Shown piece after piece: positions 15,978 to 25,733 of a stretch of DNA of 41,618 bases. How positions within the stretch are numbered: position 1 is the first letter of the stretch; each line of letters begins with the position of its first letter. The notes under the pieces were generated by a model. The model saw nothing but the letters and a program-made list of their open reading frames with translations. It was not told the DNA's origin and ran no database searches. The translations under genes and the position numbers were made by a program. Origin of the DNA: Prevotellaceae bacterium (GTDB lineage Bacteria > Bacteroidota > Bacteroidia > Bacteroidales > UBA932); assembly GCA_031266015.1 (NCBI GenBank), contig JAISBU010000055.1, positions 1-41,618 of the forward strand, written 5' to 3'.

Positions 15978-16256
15978 TTGGTAGCGGCTACCGGTTGCGT
16001 TAGGAGTGTCTTCTTCCCTGCTTCGGGTCTCCGTAACAACTCCACTGGAGCGCTCAACAACCAGGGCACGAACGGGTACGGTTGGAGCAGTACGCAGGTT
16101 AGCGCTACTAACGGTTACTTCCTGAACTTCAACAGTACAGCCAGCAACCCGGCCTGGAATGACAGTAAGGCGTACGGCTTCCCCGTTCGCTGCGTCCAAG
16201 AAATTATCCCCCATACTTCCCCTTTTTTAGTTGAACTGAAGGTTGGCGTGGAGTAA
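15978..16256 (+). pseudogene. 3' fragment of a FISUMP-domain gene
   Basis: The frame encodes only the last half of a FISUMP domain: VFFPASGLRN, GALNNQG, GYGWSSTQ, TNGYFLNFNSTASNPAW and the end motif YGFPVRCVQ. It lacks a start, signal peptide and the CPAGW part. Bases 16080-16199 match 2254-2373 of the complete gene at about 112 of 120 positions. After VRCVQ the stop is missing and the frame runs on for 19 unrelated residues. It is a remnant, or a silent donor segment for gene conversion. Confidence 0.75.
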
Positions 16257-16392
16257 ACCCCGCGCCGCATGTTTCGACCGGCTCAGCACAACAACGCACA
16301 CGCACCGGTAAATGGTCAATTGTCAATTGTTAAATCGTCAATGGAATACACAATTTTGTTTCTTTTTGTGAGTAATAATGAGTTAAAAGTGG

Positions 16393-16400
16393 TAACTTTG
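16393..16400 (+). promoter_or_regulatory. -7 box TAACTTTG for mgsA
   Basis: A full TAnnTTTG match, with TTTG at 16365-16368 upstream (spacing 24, a little long). Transcription would start near 16407, about 19 bases before the mgsA ATG. Confidence 0.5.
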
Positions 16401-16425
16401 AACCCGTTTTAAAACTTGATAGGAC

Positions 16426-16893
16426 ATGGAAAAGATTAAGCGCATAGCGCTGGTGGCGCACGATCATCGTAAGAAAGATTTGATGGAGTGGGTAGAGTGG
16501 AACTGGGAGGAGCTGGTTAAGCATCAGCTGATATGCACCGGCACCACAGGACGATTGGTTGAGGATGCTTTGCTGAAAAGAATACAGGAAAGCGGAGGAA
16601 AACACACGCTGGAATTGACAAAGTTCAAATCGGGTCCGCTGGGGGGCGACCAACAGCTGGGAGCGCTTATCTGCAACGACGGAGTGGATATTCTGATTTT
16701 CCTGTGGGATCCGATGGAACCGCAGCCCCATGATGTGGATGTGAAGGCGCTTTTACGAATTGCAGCTCTTTATAATGTGGTTGTTGCATGCTCTCGTGCT
16801 ACGGCAGATTTTATTATATCCTCGCCACTGACCGATGAACATTACACTCCGGTGGTGGTAGATTACAGCAGCTACATCAATAGAAAATTGTAG
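16426..16893 (+). CDS. mgsA: Methylglyoxal synthase
   Basis: It turns dihydroxyacetone phosphate into methylglyoxal and phosphate, a bypass of lower glycolysis used when phosphate is short. The 155-residue protein has VAHDHRK at 10-16, GTTGR at 39-43, GPLGGDQQLGA at 70-80 (Asp75 is the expected catalytic Asp) and PHDVDVKALLR at 101-111 (His102). It has its own promoter and a terminator just behind it, so it is a single-gene unit. Confidence 0.95.
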   Translation: MEKIKRIALVAHDHRKKDLMEWVEWNWEELVKHQLICTGTTGRLVEDALLKRIQESGGKHTLELTKFKSGPLGGDQQLGALICNDGVDILIFLWDPMEPQPHDVDVKALLRIAALYNVVVACSRATADFIISSPLTDEHYTPVVVDYSSYINRKL

Positions 16894-16913
16894 CTGCAGT
16901 AGGTGATGAGGAT

Positions 16914-16954
16914 AACGCAAGGCGGTAAAACTTACTACCTTGCGTTTGTTTTTT
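16914..16954 (+). terminator. Intrinsic terminator of mgsA
   Basis: AACGCAAGG (16914-16922) pairs with CCTTGCGTT (16938-16946), and TTGTTTTTT follows. It overlaps the very end of the zupT-like gene from the other strand; the same stem may stop both convergent transcripts. Confidence 0.8.
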
Positions 16955-17753
16955 ACAGAAACAGGAATAAGCTGAAGGCCATTACTACCATTCCGGATAC
17001 TAATCCGAAGATGGAAATATGGTGTTCACCGAATTTCTCTGAAGTAGGTAGCAGCCCATCCAGCGATATGTACACCATGATGCCGGAAACCGCAGCCAAT
17101 ATAGCACCATTGAGTACAGGCGACCAAAAAGGCATGAGGAATAAGCAGGCAATAAGAGCGCCGACAGGTTCCGCCAATCCGGAAAGAAATGACCACCAAA
17201 ACGCTTTGCGCCTGCTTCCCGTTGCATGGTAAATAGGAACCGATACGGCAATACCTTCGGGGATATTGTGAATAGCAATAGCCATCGTAATGGGTATGGC
17301 AATGCTAAGGCTTCCCAACGCAGAAGTAAACGTTGCAATGCCTTCGGGAAAATTGTGAATGCCAATAGCTAATGCCACCAAAATACCCGTACGATGCAGA
17401 GAGCTCTTTTTCGTCCTGCCCATTTCTTCTACACCGTGAATCTCGTGCGGGTTGCTGTTTTCCGGAATTAAAAAGTCAATAAGCGTAATAAGCGCTATTC
17501 CGCCAAAGAACGAAAATAGTAACGCCAATGTACCCATTCTTTCGCCAAAATACTCTATGAGCTCACTTTTGCCCACAGGCAGCATTTCCATAAATGAAAC
17601 ATACAGCATAACTCCGGCAGAAAACCCTAACGAGGCGCACAAAAATTTGGTGTTGGTATGCTTAGCCAGCAGGGCAATTATGCTGCCTATACCGGTTGAC
17701 AAACCTGCTATCAAGGTTAAGGTAAATGCCAGTATTACGCTGTGTTGATCCAT
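16953..17753 (-). CDS. zupT: ZIP-family zinc/divalent metal transporter, ZupT type
   Basis: The 266-residue protein has eight hydrophobic segments and the two metal-binding motifs of ZIP transporters: HNFPEG in segment IV (His133, Asn134, Glu137) and HNIPEG in segment V (His162, Asn163, Glu166). Length, motifs and the His-bearing loop after segment III (NPHEIHGVEEMGR) fit ZupT, which takes up zinc and other divalent metals across the inner membrane. No Zur-like site was recognised. It lies convergent to mgsA inside the block that separates thrS from infC. Confidence 0.9.
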   Translation of the reverse strand: MDQHSVILAFTLTLIAGLSTGIGSIIALLAKHTNTKFLCASLGFSAGVMLYVSFMEMLPVGKSELIEYFGERMGTLALLFSFFGGIALITLIDFLIPENSNPHEIHGVEEMGRTKKSSLHRTGILVALAIGIHNFPEGIATFTSALGSLSIAIPITMAIAIHNIPEGIAVSVPIYHATGSRRKAFWWSFLSGLAEPVGALIACLFLMPFWSPVLNGAILAAVSGIMVYISLDGLLPTSEKFGEHHISIFGLVSGMVVMAFSLFLFL

Positions 17754-18239
17754 TGCCTGATATTTTTAGCAGCAAGACTTTATTTTTACATTGCGGCGTG
17801 TTGAATCCGAAAAACAGATGCAACCTATTTGTAAATTTTTGATAATAAGAACATTAGCATCTATAGAAAATGATTTACTACACAGTGATACCCCTAAACC
17901 GTTGAGTAAAAATCAACGCCGAATATAAAGATAGGAGATTTTTTTGAAGCAGCTATGCGCTATTCCATCTTTAATCTTAAATGTACTGATAATGAGTTGA
18001 TTAAGATCTTTGCCTGCAATTATAACGTTTGCAGAAAGAAATTCGGTTAGCTTTCTTTACTTTTGCGCTTAAAAAATGCTAACCTCTTGTTTGTTTGCCA
18101 AAAAAATACGAAATTTGCACCCTAATTGTCGTGGTGGGCAAAGTTTATCGAAAAACCGGACAGGTACAAGGCGTTGTTATTCCCTAATCGTCTTGCAACC
18201 AAAAATTTATAGATAGAGGGAGGAGTTTAATTTTTTTTT
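17754..18239. other. Gene-free stretch upstream of infC
   Basis: No gene or tRNA is recognised in these 486 bases. There is a 6-bp hairpin CGTTGA/TCAACG (17900-17918), a promoter-like TACTTTTG (18058-18065) and a second GGAGG-like purine block at 18217-18225. A long leader before infC would suit autogenous control by ribosomal protein L20 or IF3, but no known leader fold was recognised. Confidence 0.4.
18058..18065 (+). promoter_or_regulatory. Putative -7 box TACTTTTG for infC-rpmI-rplT
   Basis: A TAnnTTTG match; TTTG at 18028-18031 lies 26 bases upstream, longer than the usual 19-21. If used, it gives a leader of about 180 bases before infC. Confidence 0.35.
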
Positions 18240-18254
18240 GGAGGACCGAGTATA
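18240..18254 (+). promoter_or_regulatory. Strong Shine-Dalgarno GGAGG before an AUA start codon
   Basis: GGAGG (18240-18244), seven spacer bases, then ATA (18252-18254). Few genes in this window carry a GGAGG at ideal distance. The in-frame TAA at 18228 limits the frame on the left, and no ATG, GTG or TTG lies between it and 18330, so this site decides the start. Confidence 0.65.
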
Positions 18255-18872
18255 AAAACACAACCATTCAGGCCCAGACCAGCAGGAGGCTCAAGGCCAT
18301 TTGGCCCAAGACCAAACGGTCCAAGACCTATGGGCGGACGCCCAAATACGCGCCAGAACGATTCCGGCTATAACATCAACCGTGATATTCGTGCTCCACA
18401 AGTGCGTTTGGTGGGAGATAACATAGAGAATCAGGGAGTGTATAGCGTGGCTGAGGCGCAGAAGATGGCGCATGCAATGGAGTTGGACTTGGTTGAGATA
18501 TCCCCTCAAGCCGATCCGCCTGTATGCAAGATCATTGACTTTCAGAAGTTCTTGTATCAGCAGCGTAAAAAGCAAAAGGAAATGAAAGCCAACGCCGTAA
18601 AGGTAGAGGTTAAAGAAATACGTTTTGGCCCGCAAACCGGTGAGCATGACTACCAGTTTAAGCTAAAGCACGGTGAGAGTTTTCTTAAAGATGGCGACAA
18701 GGTAAAAGCCTACGTATTTTTCCGTGGTCGTGCAATCGTTTTCAAGGATCAAGGTGAGGCTTTACTGGCGCGTTTTGCACACGACTTGGAAGAGTGGTGT
18801 AAGGTGGAAATGCTGCCAAAGCTGGAGGGTAAGCGCATGAACATGATCTTAGCGCCGAAGGCGAAAAAGTAA
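18252..18872 (+). CDS. infC: Translation initiation factor IF-3, apparent AUA start
   Basis: IF-3 binds the 30S subunit, keeps the ribosome halves apart and checks start codons. The core ([20 protein letters not shown] to the C-terminal [12 protein letters not shown]) is complete, with [13 protein letters not shown] in the linker and [13 protein letters not shown] at the start of the C-domain. From ATA at 18252 the protein has 206 residues with an Arg/Pro/Gly-rich tail ([20 protein letters not shown]); from the ATG at 18330 it has 180. The frame is open up to the ATA, the strong Shine-Dalgarno fits it, and the ATG has none. In E. coli infC starts at AUU, so that IF-3 limits its own synthesis; the same logic probably applies here. 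rpmI follows after 75 bases. Confidence 0.9.
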   Translation: MKTQPFRPRPAGGSRPFGPRPNGPRPMGGRPNTRQNDSGYNINRDIRAPQVRLVGDNIENQGVYSVAEAQKMAHAMELDLVEISPQADPPVCKIIDFQKFLYQQRKKQKEMKANAVKVEVKEIRFGPQTGEHDYQFKLKHGESFLKDGDKVKAYVFFRGRAIVFKDQGEALLARFAHDLEEWCKVEMLPKLEGKRMNMILAPKAKK

Positions 18873-18947
18873 AAACGTTATGACGTTTGAACGTTACTGA
18901 CGCAACAGAGGAGCAGCTAGTTTATTAACGATAAAAACAATTGTAAA

Positions 18948-19145
18948 ATGCCAAAGATGAAGACGAACTCGGGAGCGAAGAAGAGATTCACGCTTACCGG
19001 TTCAGGAAAAGTGAAGCGTAAGCATGCCTACCTGCGCCACATTTTGACGAAAAAAACCACAAAGCAAAAGCGTAACCTATCGCATATTGCAACGGTCCAC
19101 CCGTCCAATGAAAGAGCGATTAAGGAGTTGCTGGTTAAGCGCTAA
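18948..19145 (+). CDS. rpmI: Ribosomal protein bL35
   Basis: The 65-residue basic protein ([14 protein letters not shown]...) matches bL35 of the large subunit over its whole length. It lies between infC and rplT in the usual order. Confidence 0.97.
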   Translation: MPKMKTNSGAKKRFTLTGSGKVKRKHAYLRHILTKKTTKQKRNLSHIATVHPSNERAIKELLVKR

Positions 19146-19257
19146 GCGATTTCGATTTTTCCAAACTACTACAAAACAATACGAATGAATTAGCAGGAAA
19201 GATTTGCACAGAAGGCAAACGCTAACCATTCACTAACAAAAAAGAGGAGAAGAATAA

Positions 19258-19602
19258 ATGCCACGTTCAGTAAATAGCGTCGCTTCGCGTGAGAGACGTA
19301 AAAAAGTTTTGAAGCTAGCCAAGGGTAATTTCCTTGCTCGCCGTAATGTATGGACGGTTGCTAAAAACACCGTTGAAAAAGGTTTAACCTACGCTTACCG
19401 TGACCGTAAGGTTAAGAAGCGTGATTTCCGCTCATTGTGGATTCAGCGTATCAATGCAGCCGTACGTCCACAGGGTATGACCTACTCCGTACTCATCAAT
19501 AAGCTTAACGCTAAGGGTATTGAGTTGAACCGCAAGGTTTTGGCCGATTTGGCTATGAACCATCCGGCGGCTTTTGAAGCAATCGTAAAAGCCGTAAGGT
19601 AA
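19258..19602 (+). CDS. rplT: Ribosomal protein bL20
   Basis: The 114-residue protein ([20 protein letters not shown]...) matches bL20, an early-assembly protein of the 50S subunit that binds 23S rRNA and in several bacteria represses its own operon. AGAGGAGAAG stands just before the ATG. It closes the infC-rpmI-rplT operon; a terminator follows. Confidence 0.97.
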   Translation: MPRSVNSVASRERRKKVLKLAKGNFLARRNVWTVAKNTVEKGLTYAYRDRKVKKRDFRSLWIQRINAAVRPQGMTYSVLINKLNAKGIELNRKVLADLAMNHPAAFEAIVKAVR

Positions 19603-19628
19603 ACAAAATCCATTGATAAATTAGCTGC

Positions 19629-19663
19629 GAAAGCGGGAGGTGAATAACCCCCGCTTTCTGTTT
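19629..19663 (+). terminator. Terminator of the infC-rpmI-rplT operon
   Basis: GAAAGCGGG (19629-19637) pairs with CCCGCTTTC (19650-19658); TGTTT follows. The T-run is short, but the stem is strong and lies 27 bases after the rplT stop. Confidence 0.7.
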
Positions 19664-19822
19664 GGTAGCGCACCGTTGCTCTGTTATTGCTTCGCTGTGC
19701 TCGCAAATGATGAATAAAAGTATAGGGTTCGTAAAAATTAGCTGCAAAAAGACCTGATCTTGCCTTTATTTTCGTAACTTTATCAAATTTGTCAACGCGT
19801 TTAACCAAAAGAGTTTTTACTG

Positions 19823-20539
19823 ATGAACATTGCACTTATCGGATACGGTAAAATGGGTAAGGAGGTTGAGGCTATTGCGCTGGAGCGTGGTCATGCTATT
19901 GCGCTTACTATTGATGTTAACAATCAAGCGGATTTGAATGCGGCTAACCTGGCAAAGGCGGATGTTGCAATAGAGTTTACCACACCGGGTGCGGCGGTGC
20001 AAAACATGATGACGTGCTTTGAGGCACAAATGCCGATAGTGTGCGGAACAACTGGCTGGCTGGCACACATGGAGCAGGTAAAGCAATCATGTGCGAAAAA
20101 TAATGGCGGACTATTCTACGCTTCAAACTATAGCGTGGGTGTAAATGTATTTTTCAAGGTAAGCCAATACCTGGCAAAGCTGATGAGTGTGGTAGAAGGT
20201 TACTCGACCAGCATAGAGGAGATTCACCATACGGCCAAGAAAGATGCTCCCAGCGGGACGGCTATTACCATTGCCGAGGGCATTATGAAGGAAATCTCAT
20301 CGTTTAAGAAGTGGATTAACCAGGCATCCGGTAGTCAAGAGGAGCTGCCTATTGTTTCGGTACGTCAAGATCCTATGCCGGGTACGCATGCTGTAACTTA
20401 CAGCTCGGATGTAGATATCATTACTATAGCCCATGAGGCAAAAAGCCGTAAAGGATTTGCTTTGGGAGCGGTGTTGGCGGCAGAATTTATGTGTGGCAAG
20501 ACCGGTTGCTACGGTATGGATGATTTATTGAAGTTGTAG
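19823..20539 (+). CDS. dapB: 4-Hydroxy-tetrahydrodipicolinate reductase
   Basis: DapB reduces HTPA to tetrahydrodipicolinate for lysine and diaminopimelate, hence for peptidoglycan. The 238-residue protein has the NAD(P)-binding GYGKMG at 7-12, CGTTGW at 74-79 and the catalytic EIHHTAKKDAPSGTA at 133-147. It is shorter than the E. coli enzyme (about 273), as is usual in Bacteroidetes. The gene stands alone; lepB follows after a palindromic repeat. Confidence 0.96.
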   Translation: MNIALIGYGKMGKEVEAIALERGHAIALTIDVNNQADLNAANLAKADVAIEFTTPGAAVQNMMTCFEAQMPIVCGTTGWLAHMEQVKQSCAKNNGGLFYASNYSVGVNVFFKVSQYLAKLMSVVEGYSTSIEEIHHTAKKDAPSGTAITIAEGIMKEISSFKKWINQASGSQEELPIVSVRQDPMPGTHAVTYSSDVDIITIAHEAKSRKGFALGAVLAAEFMCGKTGCYGMDDLLKL

Positions 20540-20544
20540 CTACC

Positions 20545-20652
20545 ATCATTGCGAGGAGTGAAGTATAAGCGACGTGGTAATCTCAAGCCATGTGATGAGA
20601 TTAGCTACGCTGAGCTCCACTTTGTTCTGGTTGCTTTGCTCGCAATTGACGA
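20545..20652. repeat. Palindromic intergenic repeat (ATTGCGAGG type)
   Basis: ATTGCGAG near 20548 is the inverse of CTCGCAAT ending at 20646, and AATCTCA is the inverse of TGAGATT in the middle. It resembles a widespread bacterial element with ends TTGCGAGGAGCG and a GGCAATCTC core. It fills the gap between dapB and lepB. A degenerate relative of its right half lies at 26706-26795. Confidence 0.65.
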
Positions 20653-20673
20653 AAGTAAAATATTTTATAAAAA

Positions 20674-22017
20674 ATGAAAAATAAAATTCTCGCAATACTG
20701 AGAAACCGATGGTTTAAATTTAGCGTTGCTGCGTTGCTATATCTGCTATTTGTGATATGGTTGGGCAGCTACTGGCTACTTATCGGCATGGTAATTATTT
20801 ATGATCTGTATATTTCTAAAAAAGTCCGCTGGGCATTTTGGAAGCCTAAGGAGAAAGCCTCAGGTAGAAAAAAGGTCGTTTTGGAGTGGGTTGACGCGAT
20901 TATTTTTGCAGTAGTAGCAGCAACTATAATCCGCTTGTTCTTTATCGAGGCGTACACTATTCCTACTTCATCCATGGAAAAAACCATGATGGTGGGGGAC
21001 TACCTGTTTGTGAGCAAGGTGGCATACGGCCCTAAAGTCCCCAATACGCCTATTGCGTTTCCGTTAGTGCACCACACTTTGCCGCTTACCAAGAGTACAC
21101 CATCGTATGTAGAGTGGATTAAACGCCCGTATCGACGCTTGGCAGGCTTTGGAGAGGTTAAGCGTAACGACATTGTGGTGTTTAACTTTCCTGAAGGCGA
21201 TACGGTTGTAGCCGATCATCAGGAGCAGAGCTACTACTACCTGTGTAAAATGCTTGGTCGTGACAGGATTGTAAATAGTTACCAGCTACTGGTGCGTCCT
21301 GTTGATAAACGAGAAAACTACATTAAACGTTGCGTCGGAATTCCGGGAGACAGCATATTAATCGTACATGGACAAGTGTACGTGAATGGTGTAAAGCAGG
21401 ACAGCTTTTTCAGAATGCAGCACAACTACTATGTTCAAACAACCGGAGGAACGCTTAGCCCTCGTATATTGGATGAGATGAAAATTCCGAAAGCAGATAG
21501 AAAAAGTCAAGGAAACTTTTACGAGATTCCATTTACTGCCGAGAATTTACAAGCCGCTGTTAAGCGCTTGAAAAACATCAAATCTATCTCCAGAAAAGAG
21601 GTGAAAGATCCAAGCTTGCACAATGGTTACATTTTTCCATTTGCAAAGGGCAATGAGTGGACAGAAGATAGCTATGGCCCGATTTGGATTCCAAAGAAAG
21701 GAGCTACGGTGGAGCTGAATGCCGAGGTGCTGCCGTTTTACGAACGTATAATTTCGGTTTACGAAAGGCACAAGCTAGAGCAAAAAGACGGAAAAATATT
21801 TATTGACGGAGAAGAATCCCACTCATATACCTTTGGTATGGATTACTACTGGATGATGGGCGATAATCGCCACAACTCTTTGGATTCTCGCTTTTGGGGA
21901 TTTGTGCCGGAAGACCACGTGGTGGGCAGGGCTGCGTTTGTTTGGCTATCGTTGAGTCCGGATAAGAGCTTTCCGACTAATGTAAGATGGGATAGAGTAT
22001 TTAGATTTGTTCATTAG
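20674..22017 (+). CDS. lepB: Signal peptidase I, long Bacteroidetes type
   Basis: It removes signal peptides from exported proteins at the inner membrane. Hydrophobic segments lie at about residues 17-43 and 73-92. The catalytic Ser100 is in [10 protein letters not shown] and the general base Lys218 in [12 protein letters not shown]; box E is [16 protein letters not shown] near the C-terminus. At 447 residues it is longer than most signal peptidases I because of an insert of about 130 residues after the GIPGD box, typical of the phylum. metH follows 41 bases later. Confidence 0.95.
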   Translation: MKNKILAILRNRWFKFSVAALLYLLFVIWLGSYWLLIGMVIIYDLYISKKVRWAFWKPKEKASGRKKVVLEWVDAIIFAVVAATIIRLFFIEAYTIPTSSMEKTMMVGDYLFVSKVAYGPKVPNTPIAFPLVHHTLPLTKSTPSYVEWIKRPYRRLAGFGEVKRNDIVVFNFPEGDTVVADHQEQSYYYLCKMLGRDRIVNSYQLLVRPVDKRENYIKRCVGIPGDSILIVHGQVYVNGVKQDSFFRMQHNYYVQTTGGTLSPRILDEMKIPKADRKSQGNFYEIPFTAENLQAAVKRLKNIKSISRKEVKDPSLHNGYIFPFAKGNEWTEDSYGPIWIPKKGATVELNAEVLPFYERIISVYERHKLEQKDGKIFIDGEESHSYTFGMDYYWMMGDNRHNSLDSRFWGFVPEDHVVGRAAFVWLSLSPDKSFPTNVRWDRVFRFVH

Positions 22018-22058
22018 TCGGCACATATTCGACTATTTTGAAAGTTGAGCTTTATTTT

Positions 22059-25000
22059 ATGCAGAATAATAAGCTTCGGGAAACACTAGCGCAACGTATT
22101 TTGGTGTTGGATGGTGCTATGGGTACCATGATTCAACGCTATGGGTTGCAGGAGGAAGATTATAGGGGAGAGCGCTTCAAAAATAGCGAGCACAACCAAA
22201 AAGGTAACAATGACTTGCTTTGCCTTACTCAACCGCAGGTAATACGGGCGGTGCATGAAGAGTACTTGGTTGCGGGAGCAGATATTATTGAAACAAACTC
22301 GTTTAGCGCCAATAATGTTTCTATGGTTGACTACGGGTTGCAGGAGCATGTGTATGAGCTGAACTATGCTGCTGCACAAATTGCCCGTGAAGTGGCAGAT
22401 GAGTATACCAAGAAAAATCCTCAAAAACCTCGCTTTGTGGCAGGTTCCATTGGCCCAACCAATAGGAGCGCCTCCATGTCGCCGGATGTAAATAACCCAT
22501 CATTACGAGCCGTTACCTTTGATGATTTGGTTGCAGCGTATACCGAGCAAGTTCGCGGATTGGCTGAGGGTGGAGTAGACGCTCTTCTGCTCGAAACCGT
22601 ATTCGATACGTTGAACCTGAAAGCCGGATTATTTGCGGCTACGGCTTATTTACAAAGTAGCGGTCGAGATATTCCTGTTATGGCATCGGGTACCATTACC
22701 GATGCCAGCGGCCGAACTCTTTCGGGGCAAACCCTCAGCGCATTTCTTAACTCCGTTTCTCATGTAAATTTATTGAGCGTTGGTCTTAACTGCGCGCTTG
22801 GCGCTAAGCAGCTGCGTCCATTTGTAGAGGAGCTGTCTCACATTGCGCCATTTTTGGTAAGCGTATATCCAAATGCCGGTTTGCCGAATCAGCTGGGACA
22901 ATATGATCAAACAAAGGAGGAGATGGCTGTCATTGTTGAGGAGTACATGCAGCAAGGATGGGTAAATATTGTTGGAGGGTGTTGCGGAACTACACCCGGT
23001 CATATTGAACTATTTGCAAAAGCAGCGGAAAAATATAAACCTCGTGTAGCGCCTGTAGTAGCGCCTGTAGCTACATTCTGCGGACTTGAAATTTTGAAGG
23101 TTGATGAGCATAGTAACTTTATAAATGTTGGTGAGCGTACAAACGTGGCAGGTTCTAAGAAGTTTGCCCGTTTAATACGTGAAGAAAGCTATGAGGAAGC
23201 TATAGCTATTGCCCGTAATCAGGTAGAAAACGGAGCACAGATAATTGACGTATGTATGGATGACGCTATGCTGGATGCCGAATCAGCTATGGTGAAATTC
23301 CTGAATTTGATAGCCTCAGAACCGGAAATAGCACGAGTTCCATTGATGATTGACTCCTCAAAATTTGAGGTAGTAGAAGCTGGGTTGAAGTGCGCACAGG
23401 GTAAATCCATTGTGAACTCTATCAGCTTAAAGGAGGGAGATGAAGAGTTTTTGCGCAAGGCAAAGCTTATTCATCAGTATGGTGCGGCGGCTGTTGTTAT
23501 GCTGTTTGACGAGCAGGGGCAGGCTGATACCTATGAACGAAAAATTGCCATTGCCGGGCGTAGCTACAAGTTGCTTACGAAAAAAATCAATTTTCCACCA
23601 CAAGATATTATTTTCGATCCCAATATTTTGGCAATTGGAACGGGTATTGCAGAGCACGATGGCTATGCCGTAAACTTTATCAAAGCATGTGAGTGGATTA
23701 AGAAAAATCTTCCCTATGCAAAGATAAGCGGAGGTGTGAGCAACCTGTCGTTTTCGTTTAGAGGAAATGATACGGTGCGTGAAGCCTTACACTCCGTATT
23801 TTTATTTCATGCCATAAAAGCGGGTATGGATATGGGCATTGTAAATGCCGGGCAGCTGCAGGTGTATAGCGAAATCGAACCGAAGCTGTTGGAGCTGGCG
23901 GAAAATGTTGTGCTGAACCATCATCCTGATGCTACCGAAAGGCTGATTGCTTATGCCGATGAGCATCGTGGAGATAAGCTGGGCGAAAAAACTACAGGGC
24001 AAGATTTGGCTTGGCGTAAAGCTAGCGTGGAGGAACGCTTGCAGTATGCGCTGGTAAAAGGCGCTGTAGACTTTTTAGACGAGGATATTGCCGATGCTCT
24101 GAAAAAGTATACTCCGCTTGAGGTTATTGAGCAGCCGCTTATGAATGCGATGGGTGTGGTAGGAGATTTGTTTGGCGGAGGCAAAATGTTTTTACCGCAA
24201 GTGGTGAAAAGCGCTCGGGTAATGAAGAAAGCCGTGTCTATTTTGCAGCCATACATTGAGGCGGCAAAGGCAAATTCTTCTTCAGCTGCTAAGCCAACCA
24301 AAGTATTGCTGGCAACGGTAAAGGGCGATGTGCATGATATTGGTAAAAATATTGTGAGCGTAGTACTCGCTTGTAATGGATTTGAGATTATTGACTTGGG
24401 AGTTATGGTGTCCTCTGAAAAAATCCTGGAGATGGCGCTGGCCCACAAGGTAGATGTTATAGGCTTGAGCGGATTGATAACACCCTCGTTGGAGGAAATG
24501 GAGCATATTGCGAGCGAAATGCACAAGCGAGGTCTGAACGTCCCGCTCTTAGTGGGTGGCGCTACAACCAGCGAGCTGCATACAGCGGTGAAGCTGGATG
24601 TAAGTTATCCTAACGGCGTATCGTATGTAAAAGATGCATCACGTGCAGCAGCAGCAGTGCGTAACGTTGTACAAGTCAACTTGAAGGCGGATACGCAAAA
24701 ACAGCAGGCGGAGCATTACCAAAATTTGCGCAAGCTGCATGAGGAAGCTAATAGCAAAAAAGAGTTTTTGAGCTTGGCAGACGCGCGTGCCAATAAGCTG
24801 AAGATTGAGTGGAGCAAAGAAAAAATAGTACAGCCAGGCAAGCTTGGTATTACCCTTATTGAAAATGTAAATATCTGTGAATTAGATAGATATATTGACT
24901 GGACAATGTTTTTTTATGCATGGGATGTAAAAGGGCGCTATCCGGAAATTTTGCAACATGCAGAAAAAGGAGCAGCAGCACAGCAGCTATTTGACGACGC

Positions 25001-25712
25001 AAAGCGAATGCTTAATAAGCTGGAAAAAGAAAGGCAAATTCAGGTAAAAGCAGTAGCCGGACTATTTCCTGCTAACGCCAACGGTGATGATATTTGCGTG
25101 TATAACCAAGAACGTACGGAAGTAGTTGCGAAGTTGCCCATGCAGCGTCAGCAAATTAAACATCCTGCTGCATCCCCTAGTATTTCTTTGGCAGACTTTA
25201 TTGCTCCTAAAGATTCGGGAGTACAGGACTACATCGGAGCATTTGTGGTTTCAGTTGAGCCAAAAGATAAGCAGCTGGTGCAGCAATACAAAGCGGCAGG
25301 AGATGATTACAACGCGCTGCTCGTAGAAACTCTTTGTGATCGTTTAGCCGAAGCCTGCACAGAATATTTGCATGGACAAGTATGCGAAAATATATGGGGC
25401 TACGACAAAACCGGAAAGCAAGGTATTCGTCCTGCGGTTGGTTATCCGTCATATCCGGATCATAGCCAGAAAGCAACCATTTTTGCTTTGCTGGACGCAA
25501 CAAAAAATATTGGGACAACGCTTACCGAAAGCTACATGATGATGCCCGCTTCTTCCGTATGTGGAATTATGCTGGCTAGCCCGCATGCCCACTACTTTCA
25601 TGTTGGTAACATAACCACAGAGCAAAAGCAAGATTACGAAGTTCGTAAAAATCATATTAAGCAGCACGACCTTGAGCGCCCTTGCTGCAATTTGCACCGG
25701 AAGACTGTTTGA
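22059..25712 (+). CDS. metH: Cobalamin-dependent methionine synthase
   Basis: MetH moves a methyl group from 5-methyl-tetrahydrofolate to homocysteine through cobalamin. All four modules are present in this 1217-residue protein: homocysteine-binding domain with zinc cysteines in GLNCALG and GGCCGTTP (about 1-325), pterin-binding domain with [14 protein letters not shown] (about 340-620), cobalamin cap and Rossmann domain with the axial His in [11 protein letters not shown] (about 640-880), and the AdoMet reactivation domain with [12 protein letters not shown] (about 890-1217). The ATG at 22059 ([12 protein letters not shown]) is preferred to the in-frame TTG at 22038. No cobalamin riboswitch fits in the short gap before it. 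metF follows after 21 bases, so both form an operon. Confidence 0.97.
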   Translation: MQNNKLRETLAQRILVLDGAMGTMIQRYGLQEEDYRGERFKNSEHNQKGNNDLLCLTQPQVIRAVHEEYLVAGADIIETNSFSANNVSMVDYGLQEHVYELNYAAAQIAREVADEYTKKNPQKPRFVAGSIGPTNRSASMSPDVNNPSLRAVTFDDLVAAYTEQVRGLAEGGVDALLLETVFDTLNLKAGLFAATAYLQSSGRDIPVMASGTITDASGRTLSGQTLSAFLNSVSHVNLLSVGLNCALGAKQLRPFVEELSHIAPFLVSVYPNAGLPNQLGQYDQTKEEMAVIVEEYMQQGWVNIVGGCCGTTPGHIELFAKAAEKYKPRVAPVVAPVATFCGLEILKVDEHSNFINVGERTNVAGSKKFARLIREESYEEAIAIARNQVENGAQIIDVCMDDAMLDAESAMVKFLNLIASEPEIARVPLMIDSSKFEVVEAGLKCAQGKSIVNSISLKEGDEEFLRKAKLIHQYGAAAVVMLFDEQGQADTYERKIAIAGRSYKLLTKKINFPPQDIIFDPNILAIGTGIAEHDGYAVNFIKACEWIKKNLPYAKISGGVSNLSFSFRGNDTVREALHSVFLFHAIKAGMDMGIVNAGQLQVYSEIEPKLLELAENVVLNHHPDATERLIAYADEHRGDKLGEKTTGQDLAWRKASVEERLQYALVKGAVDFLDEDIADALKKYTPLEVIEQPLMNAMGVVGDLFGGGKMFLPQVVKSARVMKKAVSILQPYIEAAKANSSSAAKPTKVLLATVKGDVHDIGKNIVSVVLACNGFEIIDLGVMVSSEKILEMALAHKVDVIGLSGLITPSLEEMEHIASEMHKRGLNVPLLVGGATTSELHTAVKLDVSYPNGVSYVKDASRAAAAVRNVVQVNLKADTQKQQAEHYQNLRKLHEEANSKKEFLSLADARANKLKIEWSKEKIVQPGKLGITLIENVNICELDRYIDWTMFFYAWDVKGRYPEILQHAEKGAAAQQLFDDAKRMLNKLEKERQIQVKAVAGLFPANANGDDICVYNQERTEVVAKLPMQRQQIKHPAASPSISLADFIAPKDSGVQDYIGAFVVSVEPKDKQLVQQYKAAGDDYNALLVETLCDRLAEACTEYLHGQVCENIWGYDKTGKQGIRPAVGYPSYPDHSQKATIFALLDATKNIGTTLTESYMMMPASSVCGIMLASPHAHYFHVGNITTEQKQDYEVRKNHIKQHDLERPCCNLHRKTV

Positions 25713-25733
25713 TTTGGAAACTTTTGCAAGTAA

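Noticed and set aside
17754..18239. tRNA or known leader RNA before infC
   Set aside because: No cloverleaf with T-loop GTTCGA-type sequence is found, and no T-box, L20-leader or other known fold could be recognised by eye.
22018..22058. Possible cobalamin riboswitch before metH
   Set aside because: The gap after lepB is only 41 bases, too short for the riboswitch, and no B12 box was seen in the end of lepB.
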